From Purshia tridentata (lineage: Eukaryota > Streptophyta > Magnoliopsida > Rosales > Rosaceae), in NCBI GenBank assembly GCA_003254885.1, contig QANT01004241.1, forward strand, positions 1-47,641: 47,641 nt of DNA. The letters run 5' to 3'. The translations under genes were made by a program, and so were the position numbers. The notes under the pieces are model-generated. The model made no database searches, had not been told where the DNA came from, and saw only the letters and a list, made by a program, of their open reading frames with translations. The first letter of the stretch is position 1. Each line of letters opens with the position of its first letter. Of this stretch, positions 21,492 through 32,896 are shown one piece after another.

Positions 21492-24142
21492 TTGTATTTC
21501 ATTTCTTTCTCTACGTCCTACGTGTGTTTTATTTTCATGATTTTGTCTGTATGATTTAGATTCAGCTTATTAATTATTGTCAAGCATGGACTGTACTAAT
21601 CATGCATAAAATAATTCGTCTACTCTTGGATTAAAAAGATTGTATCGTCGTCCATTGTGGCATTAGATGTTGACTCTTTGCTATCGTTGAATTCTGAAAT
21701 GTGCATACCTTTTCTGATTAATTAAGTCCTTAATTAGTATGTAATCTTTGCTTCGCAGACCAACCAGATTACAACATGTTTGGTAATGCTTTTTGGAAAT
21801 CAATTAACCTTATACCACTTCACTTTGGCTCCTTTAATTTGGTTCTTTCATCACTTCTCTCCAGCACTTCTAATTAAACTTGCCATTTGAAACCTTCCAC
21901 TCAGGCACTCAGTCTTATATATCAGACTTTGGTATCATTGGGTTGTCTATTTCTCCACCGTGTAAATATCTTTCTCAAATGGTCCCAAAGGGGTGACAGG
22001 TAAATTTGGAGATGGACCACATGGTCCACATCAAAGTTTGGAATGCCGTGTATATATGTACGGGAAAAATAGACAATTTCGATTCTACACGTCCTGTTAG
22101 GGGACCGAAGCAAAGACCAATTATTGATGCACTTTTTTCGCCCAATCTTGTGTGATTTTGTCCCAATTATTGGCTTTGTGGTTCGTTTTATTAGTATTGT
22201 GCCATTTTGAAGTTGAATTTAGAAATTGAATTTGAGAGATTTGGTTTTATGGATATATCTTTCAATACAATAGTTATATGACAAGTGGATCTTTTTATCT
22301 GATAACTCCGTCCTCGAGCCCGAAGTCTTAAATTTTTTTACAGTCGCTGTTGTAGAATAAACCAATTTTAAAATGGGATAACATGCTCAATAAGGCATGA
22401 GTTCTAATATTATAAGTGTTTCTTCATAATTACGCCCACAAATTTGATCAATAACTCTTCTCGTTTTATGAGCACACATACATATATGTCAGCCTAAAGT
22501 GTATACTTCTGTATATTTGTTGGCCATTTTCTCCTTTATCATAACCATATCACCTCACATTAATGAATGATAAGCATCTAAATTAATTTTTAGTAGTTAT
22601 TAATTATTAACAACAAGATCTATTATTGCATGACCCCGAAAATTTAGAGAAGGTGCAAATTCTCCCAATTTATGTCCTACCATGTGATCCGTTATATAAA
22701 TAGGCAAACTCATTTCCATTATGGCTCTATACCCATTATCTGCCAACTGGTGTGGTTAAATTATAGACTTATACCAATTGTTTGGTATTGCAAGCCAGGT
22801 TGCAGCGACTGCAATTGGTGTTGGGACTAGCTCTTTATTTTATGGGTTTGCTTGTATCTGACTAATTAACAAATTCAAATGCATACCACCTTATTTGACA
22901 ATCCAATTACTGTTGACCATCGAAGGAATGGACTTAGGGTGCTGGCTGTGAGGCATGAAACCAACAACAAAACTTCCTTCATTTAATTATTTTTTCCATT
23001 GATTCATCCTTCTCTTTTTTATAAACAACTAGAATTTGTTAAGCATTTATGCCGTGACTTGATGAGGCAGAGGCTTCAATGCATTTTAGGATACTTGCTC
23101 TTTTTCTTTTGCGTTAAGAGCATTCACCATTTTTTCTCTCCCTTTTTGAAACAGAGCTGACCCTCACTTTTTTTTCATAGTTGAAGAGAGAAATGATTTT
23201 GTAGCGAGTTTAGATCATAACTCCATATTGATTTTTTGTTGAGGTTCAGGTCAGAACTCCTCAAATTTAAAGAACATTGATTCTTGTGGAGGGAGTTTAG
23301 ATCAGACCTTCCCAAATTTGAGTAGAGCAAACTGCATTAGGTCACTATCTTAAAATTAAACAGCAACAGTCTTGTAGTAGCCTTTTCCATAGAAATTATC
23401 CTCTATTCTTCTCTCCTTTAGCCTTTCAGTCTATTCTCCCTTTTTTTGAATCCCTCATGCTTTATTTGTAGAGCCCATCTAAGTGATGAGATCATATATA
23501 TAGAGATTAGATAACTCTCTCCATTTAAATTCAAACTTATAAGATAAGAAATAACCAAGCTTCCATATTATCTCATTTTCCACATATTTTCATTTGAAAT
23601 GTGGCACCGCACATGGTAGATGGAGATTCTATCTCAAACTCATCCTCTCTTTTTTTTGAATTTTTTTTATGATTCAACACTGTGTGTCGCATATTATTAT
23701 TGAAACCGACTCGACAAATATTTGTCTTCTTTTGTGAATCAATGATTTATCAGCCCACACAAATTCTAATCTTCATCCATAATAATTTTTAAATATCTTC
23801 ATGCACACCTCAATTTTTAAAACAATAAAAAACAGCACACCCGAATCACAATCTCCATCCATAATAATTTTTTAAATATTTTTGTGCAATCCTCTGTACC
23901 ACTCCTTCCGAGAATCACATGCAATCAAAGACCCGCCCCCTCAGGCCCTCCACTAGCTTTTTGAATTGAATATCCTTATTTTTGGTTGTCTTAGATTTTT
24001 TAAATATGCTTTGTAGTTTGTAAATTTGTACAGATACGCAATCTTCATCCATCATTTTTTAATAAACGGATCCATGAATAAGAAAAGTGTTAGTTCTGAG
24101 TGTGCTAGTAATAGTGCTGCATTTCACTGCACATGTTGATTA
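21492..24142. other. intergenic; contains P450-promoter-like fragments
   Basis: No intact gene. A promoter-like TATAAATAGG sits near 22694-22704 with only a 12-codon frame after it. From about 22140 and mainly 23690-23930, short blocks match the P450 upstream region in the same order, as if a second P450 promoter copy had decayed here. No P450 coding remnant was recognised. The rest is AT-rich. Confidence 0.5.
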
Positions 24143-24143
24143 C

Positions 24144-24167
24144 ATATATATATATATATATATATAT
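24144..24167. repeat. (AT)12 microsatellite
   Basis: An uninterrupted AT dinucleotide run lies about 480 bp upstream of the NLR start codon. Confidence 0.95.
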
Positions 24168-24649
24168 GAGAAAGGAAAAACCATGGCAGCCATGGGTTCT
24201 GTGTAGGAGATGAATTCATCAGAAAAAGAAGTCTACGTTTTTCTTTTGCCCCTTTTGGGTGGCCAAAGGATGTGCTTAATTTATTCTTCCGTTTGGAAAA
24301 TTTCAATGGTTGACAAAGAAATGGAGAAGTATTGAATATGTCTTGGCAATTTATAATTATTATACACAAGTCTACAATCGTAGCAAACTATTTGACAACT
24401 GGCCTCTGAGTTGGTGTGCCTCAGAAATAATTTATAATTAAATTAATAATTTCTGGTATATTTGAGGCCAACTACGAGTTGAAGAAGTCACTGAAATTAT
24501 TTTGGCTTCTCCTCTTAATACTATATTACATTATTAATTTATGGATTTTTATTATTGTGCATCATGAACTTCCTCTCCACTAGTTCTTGATTTCACAAAA
24601 TCAAATCACCAGTAATCCTCAAATTTGTTTGAAATACGATTCAGTGAGT

Positions 24650-27394
24650 ATGGCCTCAGCTACAACAGACCTCTTTATTGGCAAAATAGTGGCCATTCTT
24701 GAGAACGAAACATCCTCCATAGCCGGTGTTCGTAATGAAATTGATGGTATTAAGCAGGAGCTGGTAAGCATGAAATCCTTCCTACATGATGCTGATGGCA
24801 AGAAAACGCACACGGAAGGAGACGAAACGTGGGTCGCAAGCGTCAAAGACTTGGCCTATGATGTAGAAGACATCATTGACGAATTCATGTATCACATGTA
24901 TGAGCAGCAAAGTGGGGGTCGATTTGCTAGGTGGCTCCAAAAAACCATTCACATTCCACAGAATGTATGGTTCAGGTGTAAAATAGTCAACAAGTTGCAG
25001 AAAATCATTTTAACGATCCAAGCCATACCAGAGAGGAATAAGAGATATGGTGTTGGTAATGTGGAAGGACCAAGTACTTGTGATCATATTCAAAAATGGG
25101 TGAAGAACCAAGCGGAGTCTTCTCTTTTTACCAAGGAAGATGAGCTTGTGGGGATTGAAGACAAGAAGCAAATATTATTAGGATGGCTGATGAATGAAGA
25201 TCAGAAAGACCAAACTATTGTCTCCGTGGTGGGGATGGGAGGACTGGGGAAGACAACTCTAGTTGCCAAGACATTCACCAATGAAAGCGTGAAGAGACAT
25301 TTCCATTGTTATGCGTGGATTACTATTTCCCAAACTTATGAAATTGAAGACTTATTTAGAAGTTTGATCAAGGAATTCCACCAATCTAGGAAAAAAAGGG
25401 TTCCGGGAAATTTGAATGCAATGAGTTACAGAGAATTGTTGGAGATGCTGGTGAACTACTTGGAGTCTAAAAGGTACCTAGTTGTATTAGATGATGTGTG
25501 GGATATTAAACTTTGGAGGGAAATAAAGATATCACTTCCAGATAGACAGCTTGGAAGTGTGATCATGCTCACAACTCGGAGAGAAGACATAGCAACTCAT
25601 TCTTTTGGAGTTAAAAGCAACATTTACCGTATTCAACCCTTGGAAGAGAATCACGCTAAGGAGCTCTTCAGCAGGAAAGCATTCTCAACATATCCTAATA
25701 AATGTTGTCCGCCGGAGATTGAAGCATCAATAGTTTGGGAACTTGTTGGAAAGTGTAAAGGCCTACCTTTGGCATTGGAGGCTTTAGGTGGTCTTATGTC
25801 TTCTAAGAAGTCATCTGCAGAGTGGACAAAAGTCAACAACAGCTTAAAGTGGCATCTAACTAATAGCCCCTTGCTAGAACCTGTGAAGAGCATCTTATTG
25901 CTTAGTTTCAATGATTTGCCATACCGATTGAAGCATTGTTTTCTCTATTGTTCCCTTTTCCCAGAGGATTATTTGCTAGGGAAAAATAGGCTCATTAGAT
26001 TGTGGATAGCTGAAGGATTTGTTGAACATGTAAGCGGGGTCACACCAGAAGGGGTTGCAGAGACCTATCTTATGGAACTCATTTTTCGTAGCATGCTACA
26101 AGTTGGAAGGAGGAATGAAAATGGAAGGCCAAGATCTTGCAAAATGCATGATCTTATGCGAGAGCTTGCTCTTTCAACGTCAGAAAAGGAAAACTTCTGT
26201 GCTGTCTATGATGGGAAAGAAGTAATGGAAGCAAATGGAGCTCGTCGTTTGTCAATTCAAACAAGAGAAGTTGAAATTAAATCTTGCAAAGGTATGTTAA
26301 AGCTCCGTTCCTTGTTTGTCTTTGTCAATGGCATTTTCTCATTGCCTTATGGATTCAAGTTGTTGAGAGTTCTAGATTTGGAGAAAGTCCCAATTTACAA
26401 ATTGCCAGATGACCTGGTGTACTTATTCAACTTAAGATATTTAAATTTGAGGAAAACTCAAATTAAGGAGCTTCCCAAATCCATAGGACGGCTCCGCAAT
26501 CTTCAAACCCTGGACATCAGGGACATAGAGATAGAGTCGCTTCCGAAAGGAATTTCCAAGTTGTGTAACCTACGCCATCTAATTATGTATCGTTACACTG
26601 GAGTGTACAGGGGCTTCAGATACATTAATGGGACAAAAGCTTCATCAAATATATGTAAGTTGAAGAAATTGCAAGTTTTGGCATATGTTGAATCAGAAGG
26701 AGATATTATTAGACTTGTTGGGAACATGACCCAGCTTACTAGGATTGGCATTACAAATATAAAAGAAACAGACGAGAAGGACCTATGTGCCTCAATTCAA
26801 AGGATGAAGCTCCTTTACCACTTGTTTTTAATGGTATCTGATGAAGAGGAACTTCTTCAAATCAATGCGCTATCTTCACCTCCTCCTCACCTTCACAACC
26901 TTACGTTGGGTGGCAAACTGGAGAGGGTACCACATTGGTTTCGTTCACTCAACAGCCTCACATATATGAATCTGCATTGGTCTAGACTTGAAGAAGATTT
27001 ACTACCTCACATTGAAGAACTGCCCTGCCTGCGGAGCCTTGTTCTTTATAATGCCTACACTGGGAAAGAGTTGTGTTTCAGTCGAGGCTTTGTAAATCTC
27101 GTGCATTTACAGTTGTGGAATTTCCCCTTATTGGAAAAAATAACTACAGACAATGGAATGATGCCCAATCTGCAGTTCTTAATGCTGGATAGCTGCATGG
27201 AATTAAAGGCTCTTCCTTGGGGTATTGAATACCTTTCTAAGCTCGAAACATTGCAATTGGGGTCTGTTTCAATGCAACTTATAGAGTCAATACAAAGAGG
27301 AGGTGTGGATCATGAAAAGGTCCAACACCTCCCCGACATCAACGATTTAGTCGGAACATTATTTGGCAGGTTTGATGAATTTAGCAAGTCCTAG
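24650..27394 (+). CDS. CC-NB-ARC-LRR disease resistance protein (RPM1-like)
   Basis: A single open exon of 914 codons. The start was set at ATG 24650 because MASATTDLFIGKIVAILENE is a typical Rx-type N-terminus; the 21 codons before it have no ATG. Rx_N coiled coil at about 1-120 with EDIID at 73-77. NB-ARC: P-loop GMGGLGKTT from ~195, RNBS-A with CYAWITISQTY, kinase-2 YLVVLDDVW at 276-284, RNBS-B MLTTRRED, GLPLA at 371-375, RNBS-D HCFLYCSLFPED, MHD at 499-501. Leucine-rich repeats run from about 530 to 890. All signature residues are present, so it looks functional. Such proteins act in the cytoplasm or at the plasma membrane as nucleotide-switch immune receptors. The effector and any guardee are unknown. 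No integrated decoy domain is visible. Confidence 0.95.
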   Translation: MASATTDLFIGKIVAILENETSSIAGVRNEIDGIKQELVSMKSFLHDADGKKTHTEGDETWVASVKDLAYDVEDIIDEFMYHMYEQQSGGRFARWLQKTIHIPQNVWFRCKIVNKLQKIILTIQAIPERNKRYGVGNVEGPSTCDHIQKWVKNQAESSLFTKEDELVGIEDKKQILLGWLMNEDQKDQTIVSVVGMGGLGKTTLVAKTFTNESVKRHFHCYAWITISQTYEIEDLFRSLIKEFHQSRKKRVPGNLNAMSYRELLEMLVNYLESKRYLVVLDDVWDIKLWREIKISLPDRQLGSVIMLTTRREDIATHSFGVKSNIYRIQPLEENHAKELFSRKAFSTYPNKCCPPEIEASIVWELVGKCKGLPLALEALGGLMSSKKSSAEWTKVNNSLKWHLTNSPLLEPVKSILLLSFNDLPYRLKHCFLYCSLFPEDYLLGKNRLIRLWIAEGFVEHVSGVTPEGVAETYLMELIFRSMLQVGRRNENGRPRSCKMHDLMRELALSTSEKENFCAVYDGKEVMEANGARRLSIQTREVEIKSCKGMLKLRSLFVFVNGIFSLPYGFKLLRVLDLEKVPIYKLPDDLVYLFNLRYLNLRKTQIKELPKSIGRLRNLQTLDIRDIEIESLPKGISKLCNLRHLIMYRYTGVYRGFRYINGTKASSNICKLKKLQVLAYVESEGDIIRLVGNMTQLTRIGITNIKETDEKDLCASIQRMKLLYHLFLMVSDEEELLQINALSSPPPHLHNLTLGGKLERVPHWFRSLNSLTYMNLHWSRLEEDLLPHIEELPCLRSLVLYNAYTGKELCFSRGFVNLVHLQLWNFPLLEKITTDNGMMPNLQFLMLDSCMELKALPWGIEYLSKLETLQLGSVSMQLIESIQRGGVDHEKVQHLPDINDLVGTLFGRFDEFSKS

Positions 27395-28665
27395 TTGTTC
27401 TTTCAAGAAGGTAATTTCTCCTTGCATTGGATTTCCTTAACTTCCATCATTTAAAAAGTACTACTAGAAATCTTTCTTGTTCACAAATCTAGTACTAATT
27501 TCTTCTTATCTACTATACGCATTGATTTCTTTTTGGTACAAATAGTAATTGAATTTTATTTGGTTACAATACCGTTTGTGTCTTGTTATAACTTATACCC
27601 TCTGCAGAATCAAGTCCAAGAACTGAAGATGGATTCTACACAGATTGCCACGGGAATAACTGCATGGATTACTCCCGCTTCTTATTTGCTTTTAATATCA
27701 ATAATACCCAAGACTGTTTAGCATTTGATATTGTTTTTGAATCCATTCAATTACTGATCATTACTGAGTTTGTCTTGATCATGGAATCTTCAGTGACTTT
27801 AATATTCCTATTTATTTTTGCTATTTGATGATGTAATGTCCCACAAGAACTATTCAGGGGTTAATCATCAAATTTCTTAGCCTGCTATAGTAGTACATTA
27901 CTAATAATCTCATGCTTCTCTGGAAAACCTACCACAATTGCAGAACATTTGTACATTTGCAAAAAATATGGACCTGCACTACTCATTCATCCTGTAAATA
28001 CTTTTCTTTTCTTCTCTCTTCTATTTGTTTTATCAAATGGCAATATATAGTTTACTGAAAAATTTTACAGAACCATCTACTCTAATGGGTTGGACTCCGC
28101 TCTTTGTATATATGCCGTACCTCATTCTTGCCTACTAGCTTGACAAAGCAAGACACACTATGGTGACAAGGTTGGAACTAATGCCTCGTGGATTCTAATA
28201 CACAATTGTTCAAGATACTATCTTCTGTTGCCTTATTTTGTACCTGAGTCCTGACTATAATTAATGTTGCCAGCTTTTGATGATTAGTGTTTAACATGTC
28301 TCAAATGATCTTTGGAGTAAGGATCAAACTAAATTTGAAGTTTTCCTTCAAGACCAATATGAATAGCAGCAGTAAGAGTAACCACATCTTCAGGGACTGG
28401 ATCTGGACCAGTCCTCTTCTGGTGTATTTTCAATTTTTCAGTAGGATCTGTTGATTGAGGTTGAAAGTTGTTGGAAAATGAGAGAGAAAGGGATTTATTT
28501 TATACTAGTGAATACAAGGCCCAACTAGGAAAGGATGTCTAATTCCATAATCTATGCCTAATCACCTAATCAACTCCTAATTACATAATCAAAGACTAAT
28601 TGACTCCTAAACCCATAATCAAAGCTCAATTTAGATTTATTTGATCAATACTTTCCGACAAAAGT
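27395..28665. other. NLR 3' region and intergenic DNA
   Basis: The first 200 bases may hold a 3'UTR intron: AAG|gtaattt at about 27410 and a T-rich tract with 'ctctgcag' at 27601-27608. This is inferred only. From about 28460 to 28625, sequence such as 'aatacaaggcccaactagg' and repeated 'taatcaactcctaatt' looks like transposon debris. No gene is seen. Confidence 0.4.
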
Positions 28666-28669
28666 ATCC

Positions 28670-28850
28670 CTGATTGTGATTGGTCCTTTATATGGAAGTT
28701 AAACCTACCTCCCAAGATCAAAACCTTCCGGTGGCTTTTGATCCTTGACAGACTTCTTGTTAATGAACACAGTTGGAAAAGAGGTATGACTGATAACCCC
28801 TCATGCCATAACTGTAATTGTCCATTTGTCATGACGGGACTGGCCAGCAG
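28670..28850 (+). mobile_element. LINE fragment, reverse-transcriptase zinc-binding region
   Basis: The plus strand from 28678 reads DWSFIWKLNLPPKIKTF, then RWLLILDRLL and CHNC. This is the pattern of the zinc-binding domain (zf-RVT) at the C-terminal end of plant non-LTR reverse transcriptases. The frame is open for only about 55 codons, with no RT catalytic domain nearby. It is a short relic. Confidence 0.75.
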
Positions 28851-29752
28851 CTTTAGTCTTAATATGCTCAATTTGAAGCACCTCAGGCTAAGCAACTAAA
28901 GAAGTAAAGAACTCTTGCTCTCTGTTTTCTTAGTCTTCCCTAATTTTGTTGCCCCTAGAAACTCTTGTTATTCCTAAAAGATTGCTGGATTTATTCAACT
29001 TAACAAACTTCATATAACTGAAAATTGTAGTTAGGATTGTATGGATATTTTGATTACAAGTTATGATTCTGGTATTGGGTATCTATATCTCCTATGAAGA
29101 TTTTATACAAGCTCATAACACCAGGACATATTTGATATCTTTTTTTTGGCCGGGCTTGAGATTGTAAAAACAATATTTAGATGAAGACATTTTTATTCCA
29201 TGGGAGAAACTCTACATAGACCTTCCAGCCAAAAGAAAAAATATCATATAGACCATAAATACACTGTAGCATAAACATAGATGTGTGTTGAAAGTTAATT
29301 TTCAATGTTAATGTTTAACTCTAAAGAGTAAAGATGAATTCACTAAGAAAATCAAGGCACCAAAACGGTAAAAGTTTGAGTAACTTCTTTTAAAGGAAAA
29401 TACAGTTTAGACAAGATGTTACATGGAATGGAAGAAGTACAAAGAAAATAACTGTAAGTGCTATATGGGCATTATGCAATCCCTATTTCGAAATAAAAGA
29501 AGCTTCATAGATATATCTTACTGTCCCAAAATTATGACTGCTAATTTCCAATGATGAATCTACTCTGTTATCTTTACAGGAAACTGTACCAGCAACCTAA
29601 GTCAAAGAAATCTACAAGGAGGTATGATCTTGTTCATAAGCACCTCAGACCAGTATAAATCAATGTGATAACTGATCTCAAAGCTCTGCATGCTTTCCCC
29701 CCATCAGTACAGTACAGCGGTTGTGTTTTTCGCAGTTAGAGATGAAGTGAAA
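28851..29752. other. intergenic, nothing recognised
   Basis: AT-rich sequence without a coding frame, RNA or clear terminal repeats. It lies between the LINE relic and the 3' end of the small minus-strand gene. Confidence 0.55.
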
Positions 29753-29780
29753 CTAAAGTTCTTCATACTGCGCACGGAGG

Positions 29781-30011
29781 CTAGACCTTTCCATCCGATG
29801 AAGGCAGGTGTCTATGTGCTTCGAAGGCCTTGGGCGAAGACTTAGTTGCGGAATTTGTGCCTTTGGAGGGCGACGAAGAAGGAGTTGGTAGCTTCTTAGG
29901 CAGCATCTGTTCCCAACACTCCTTAGGTAACCTTGATGCTTCTGCTGAGAGAACAATGAAAGCAACAAGAGTGAAGACCAAGCACTTGTACCTCCAAGAA
30001 CCTAACATCAT
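29781..30011 (-). CDS. small secreted peptide precursor, IDA-like candidate
   Basis: A 76-codon frame starts MMLGSWRYKC and has a clear hydrophobic signal-peptide core (LVFTLVAFIVLSAEA, cleavage likely near residue 25). The mature part is Ser/Pro/Lys-rich. At 37-54 it reads LPKKLPTPSSSPSKGTNS. This resembles the LPKgvPiPPSgPSkrHN core of IDA/IDA-LIKE peptide hormones as I recall it, matching most of the Pro, Ser and Lys positions but lacking the RHN. Such peptides are apoplastic ligands of HAESA-type receptor kinases. The motif is followed by 22 more residues, as in some IDL precursors. It could also belong to another secreted-peptide family. A TATA-like 'aaagtatat' lies about 40 bp upstream. 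Whether it is expressed is unknown. Confidence 0.5.
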   Translation of the reverse strand: MMLGSWRYKCLVFTLVAFIVLSAEASRLPKECWEQMLPKKLPTPSSSPSKGTNSATKSSPKAFEAHRHLPSSDGKV

Positions 30012-32880
30012 GTTGAATAGTAGTCTAGAATTGACAGGAGCACTGAGATATACTTTAAGTTCCTAACATGGCAGCTTTAGAGTATTGGTGGCAGCAGACA
30101 TGTTGAGTACTGTATGGAGACTGCCAACTTGTTTGTTTGAAGAAAGATGTGCCAATGGCAGACAATGGGGTATTTGATAATGCTAAAACTGTTGAGCAGC
30201 TCATGTTGTTGCTCTCATTGTATAATACAAGTAGAATCTGTTTGAGTGAGAAAGTAAGGAATTTGAGGGATTTTAATATTCCCAATATTGGACCCCTCTC
30301 ATTAGTTGGGTATAAAAATAAATTGTTGTATGTCCGGTAACAAATCCTTGTTGTCAGAGTTGTTCAAAGTGATATTATTAGCAATGCCACTTGGACACTA
30401 CATGACCTAACCACAAGAAGTTTTTAACCAACTTACTTTACTGAATTTTATGTGAAAGCATATTGTCTCCACAATCAACATAGAATTTCATGATGTATGA
30501 TGTATCATGCATTGGTTTGGCTACAGAAATCATGGTTAATCTCCAAGTTAATGCCTTGTACCAAAAGATATATGTACCATCATTCCTTATAGGTAGATTG
30601 GATCCATTAATTTCTTTGTTGCCAAACATTCAATTACAGTAAAACCATCAATAACCAGATTAAATAAATACATCATTGAAGACCTTTAAGCCTACGGTTG
30701 AAAACCCCAACCAAAAATTGTAGCATTAATATTATTCAATTTCAATCATGCAAACATGAGGAGAGTTTCCTTTTCATTTTCTCAGATTACTCACAGCCAC
30801 AGAAGCCTAGCAAACAAAAAGCTAAGGAATAAATTTTTAAAGGAGTCTAAAAGAAGCATCTCGACACTTTTGTATGCTATTTTGGCAGCAAAGAAATAGT
30901 TTTACAACAGAAAGGCAATAGCTATCAGTGGCGTCTGTGAGACATTAGTATATTCTATGAAAAGGTTTGTGATTAGAGCACCAACAATTTCCTTGTTATT
31001 GGTGCACCCTCAGTTGAAAAGTAAAATTCAGTCAGACAACCAGCAGTCAGCACACTACATTTAATTAAGTTAATCATAATTAAGTCAAAAGGTCTAGTAC
31101 TCCTAGCTTTCTTATACAGTGCATTAGAAACTTCATTTTAAATTATTGAAAAAAGAATGTAAAGGTTGAAATTGTAAGCTTAAGTTGTTATACATTGCTT
31201 ATTCTATAACAATGTAAGTTTTTGGGTCAAGTGATCGTCTAATATGGTATTTAATGTCTAAGATGGGTTCAAAACTCCCTCCATTTCCTATTTCTTTATC
31301 AATTTGCAAGGTATAAGGTGTCGACTGCATTTATATGTTTATCTCTTATCACCTGCAAGATGGGTTTGCTCGTGAAATACGATATAAACTTGAATATATT
31401 GTTAGTCGATCCCCAAATAATTTAAGTTTTTAGAATATATATATATATTGGTTTTCTAACCCAAATCAATTAATAAACAAAACTTAATTTCACTTCTAAC
31501 ATGTTAAGAAATGGGTATGCAGTATGCAGTCAAATTGGGTGATGCCTGCAGAGAACCAATCCCTATATAAAAAAAATTTGCTGCACATGTGTGGGTGATA
31601 ATTATAAAATCGTAAAAGTTGGAAGAATGTCGGATGAAAAGATAATCTTTAAATTCATGCAGGCTCATTAGGGACAAGAGGAGTTGGAAGGGAGATGGAG
31701 TGATGGACAGTGCACTCTATCTCAAAGTGGTAGGGTCCATTATTACTCAAAAAAAGCACTGCACCATGTCCTACTCATCACTAGTTTTGGTTGGCCTTAT
31801 AAATGTCTTTCAACTGCCCTGATTTGTACAACAATATGTAACATTTCCAACTAAGTTTTTCAACTGCCTGATTTGTACCCAAATTATCATCTACAACTCC
31901 AAAACTTGACAAAAATCTGACAAAAATCTGACCTTTTCAACCTAACTTTGTGCTGGGTTGACAGCCTATGTGCCTTGGAGTCTGAGGTACAATGGACCAG
32001 TATTAATTATTAGACAAAAAATTGGTCAAGTAACAACATGCATGATATATGCATTATAAATTTTGACTTCAAATAAACACCTGATTAGCATTTTAATAAA
32101 GCACTTATCAATGTTCTAAACCGTTAAATTTTCACGATTATTAAGAAAATGCTCCACATTATAATTTACTTGTGCAGTCTAAGTGGATTACCGAGATAGA
32201 TAAAAGAGAAACCAGAAGTATTAGAAGGAATAAAACTATTTTATTTATCTAGAGGAGGGATCCAAAACTGAGAAACCTCTCCAACATTCAATTAATAACT
32301 AGTTGGTGTAATAAAACTATTTATATCATATTAATGAACATACTGCTGGCCATTTTTGAATAATGTAATCAATACATAGGGTATATACGTTAATACTAAC
32401 CAGAGCATTTTAAAGCACCATCTCTTTCGCCTGTCCTATATATTGAGATATTTATATTATATTCTGCATTAACACAAGGTAGGTAGCACATGATGGCACG
32501 TATTGGCTGCAGACCTAAAAAGCCAAAGATATAGGGGGCTGTTTTAATGTGCTACAGCGTTCTTGAACTAATATATGACGTGTAAAATAGAGGATCATAT
32601 GATTTGTCTCTAACAATTTCACATTTCAGGCACAGCAATTTGGCGAACCAAAGTACTGTGAAGACTTTTATACTCATAAGAATATCAAAATACATAAGTT
32701 TTAAGACCATTCCCTCTTATTCGCAAGGGAAAAGATCATTTAGCAAAGAAAGAGAGAACTTGAGGGCTTCTATTTAAAAGAATAATCAGCTATGTATAAT
32801 TTACATATGCTAATGGCGATCCTTAAAATGTAATGCTTGAGCAAACAAAAAGACTTAATAGGTTAATGCCACCAAAACAA
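30012..32880. other. intergenic between the peptide gene and the methyltransferase gene
   Basis: About 2.9 kb of AT-rich DNA. It includes a short TA run near 31435-31454 and a Chr-specific-looking unique sequence. No ORF resembles a protein, and no terminal repeats or RNA genes were recognised. The first few hundred bases above 30011 should hold the promoter of the small peptide gene. Confidence 0.5.
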
Positions 32881-32896
32881 CACCACATTGAAGCAT

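Noticed and set aside
24587..24649. Extended N-terminus of the NLR
   Set aside because: This part begins at a TTG with no ATG. The family N-terminus MAS...IGKIV begins at 24650.
28626..28895. 89-codon minus-strand ORF
   Set aside because: It is the shadow of the plus-strand LINE zf-RVT fragment, which has recognisable motifs.
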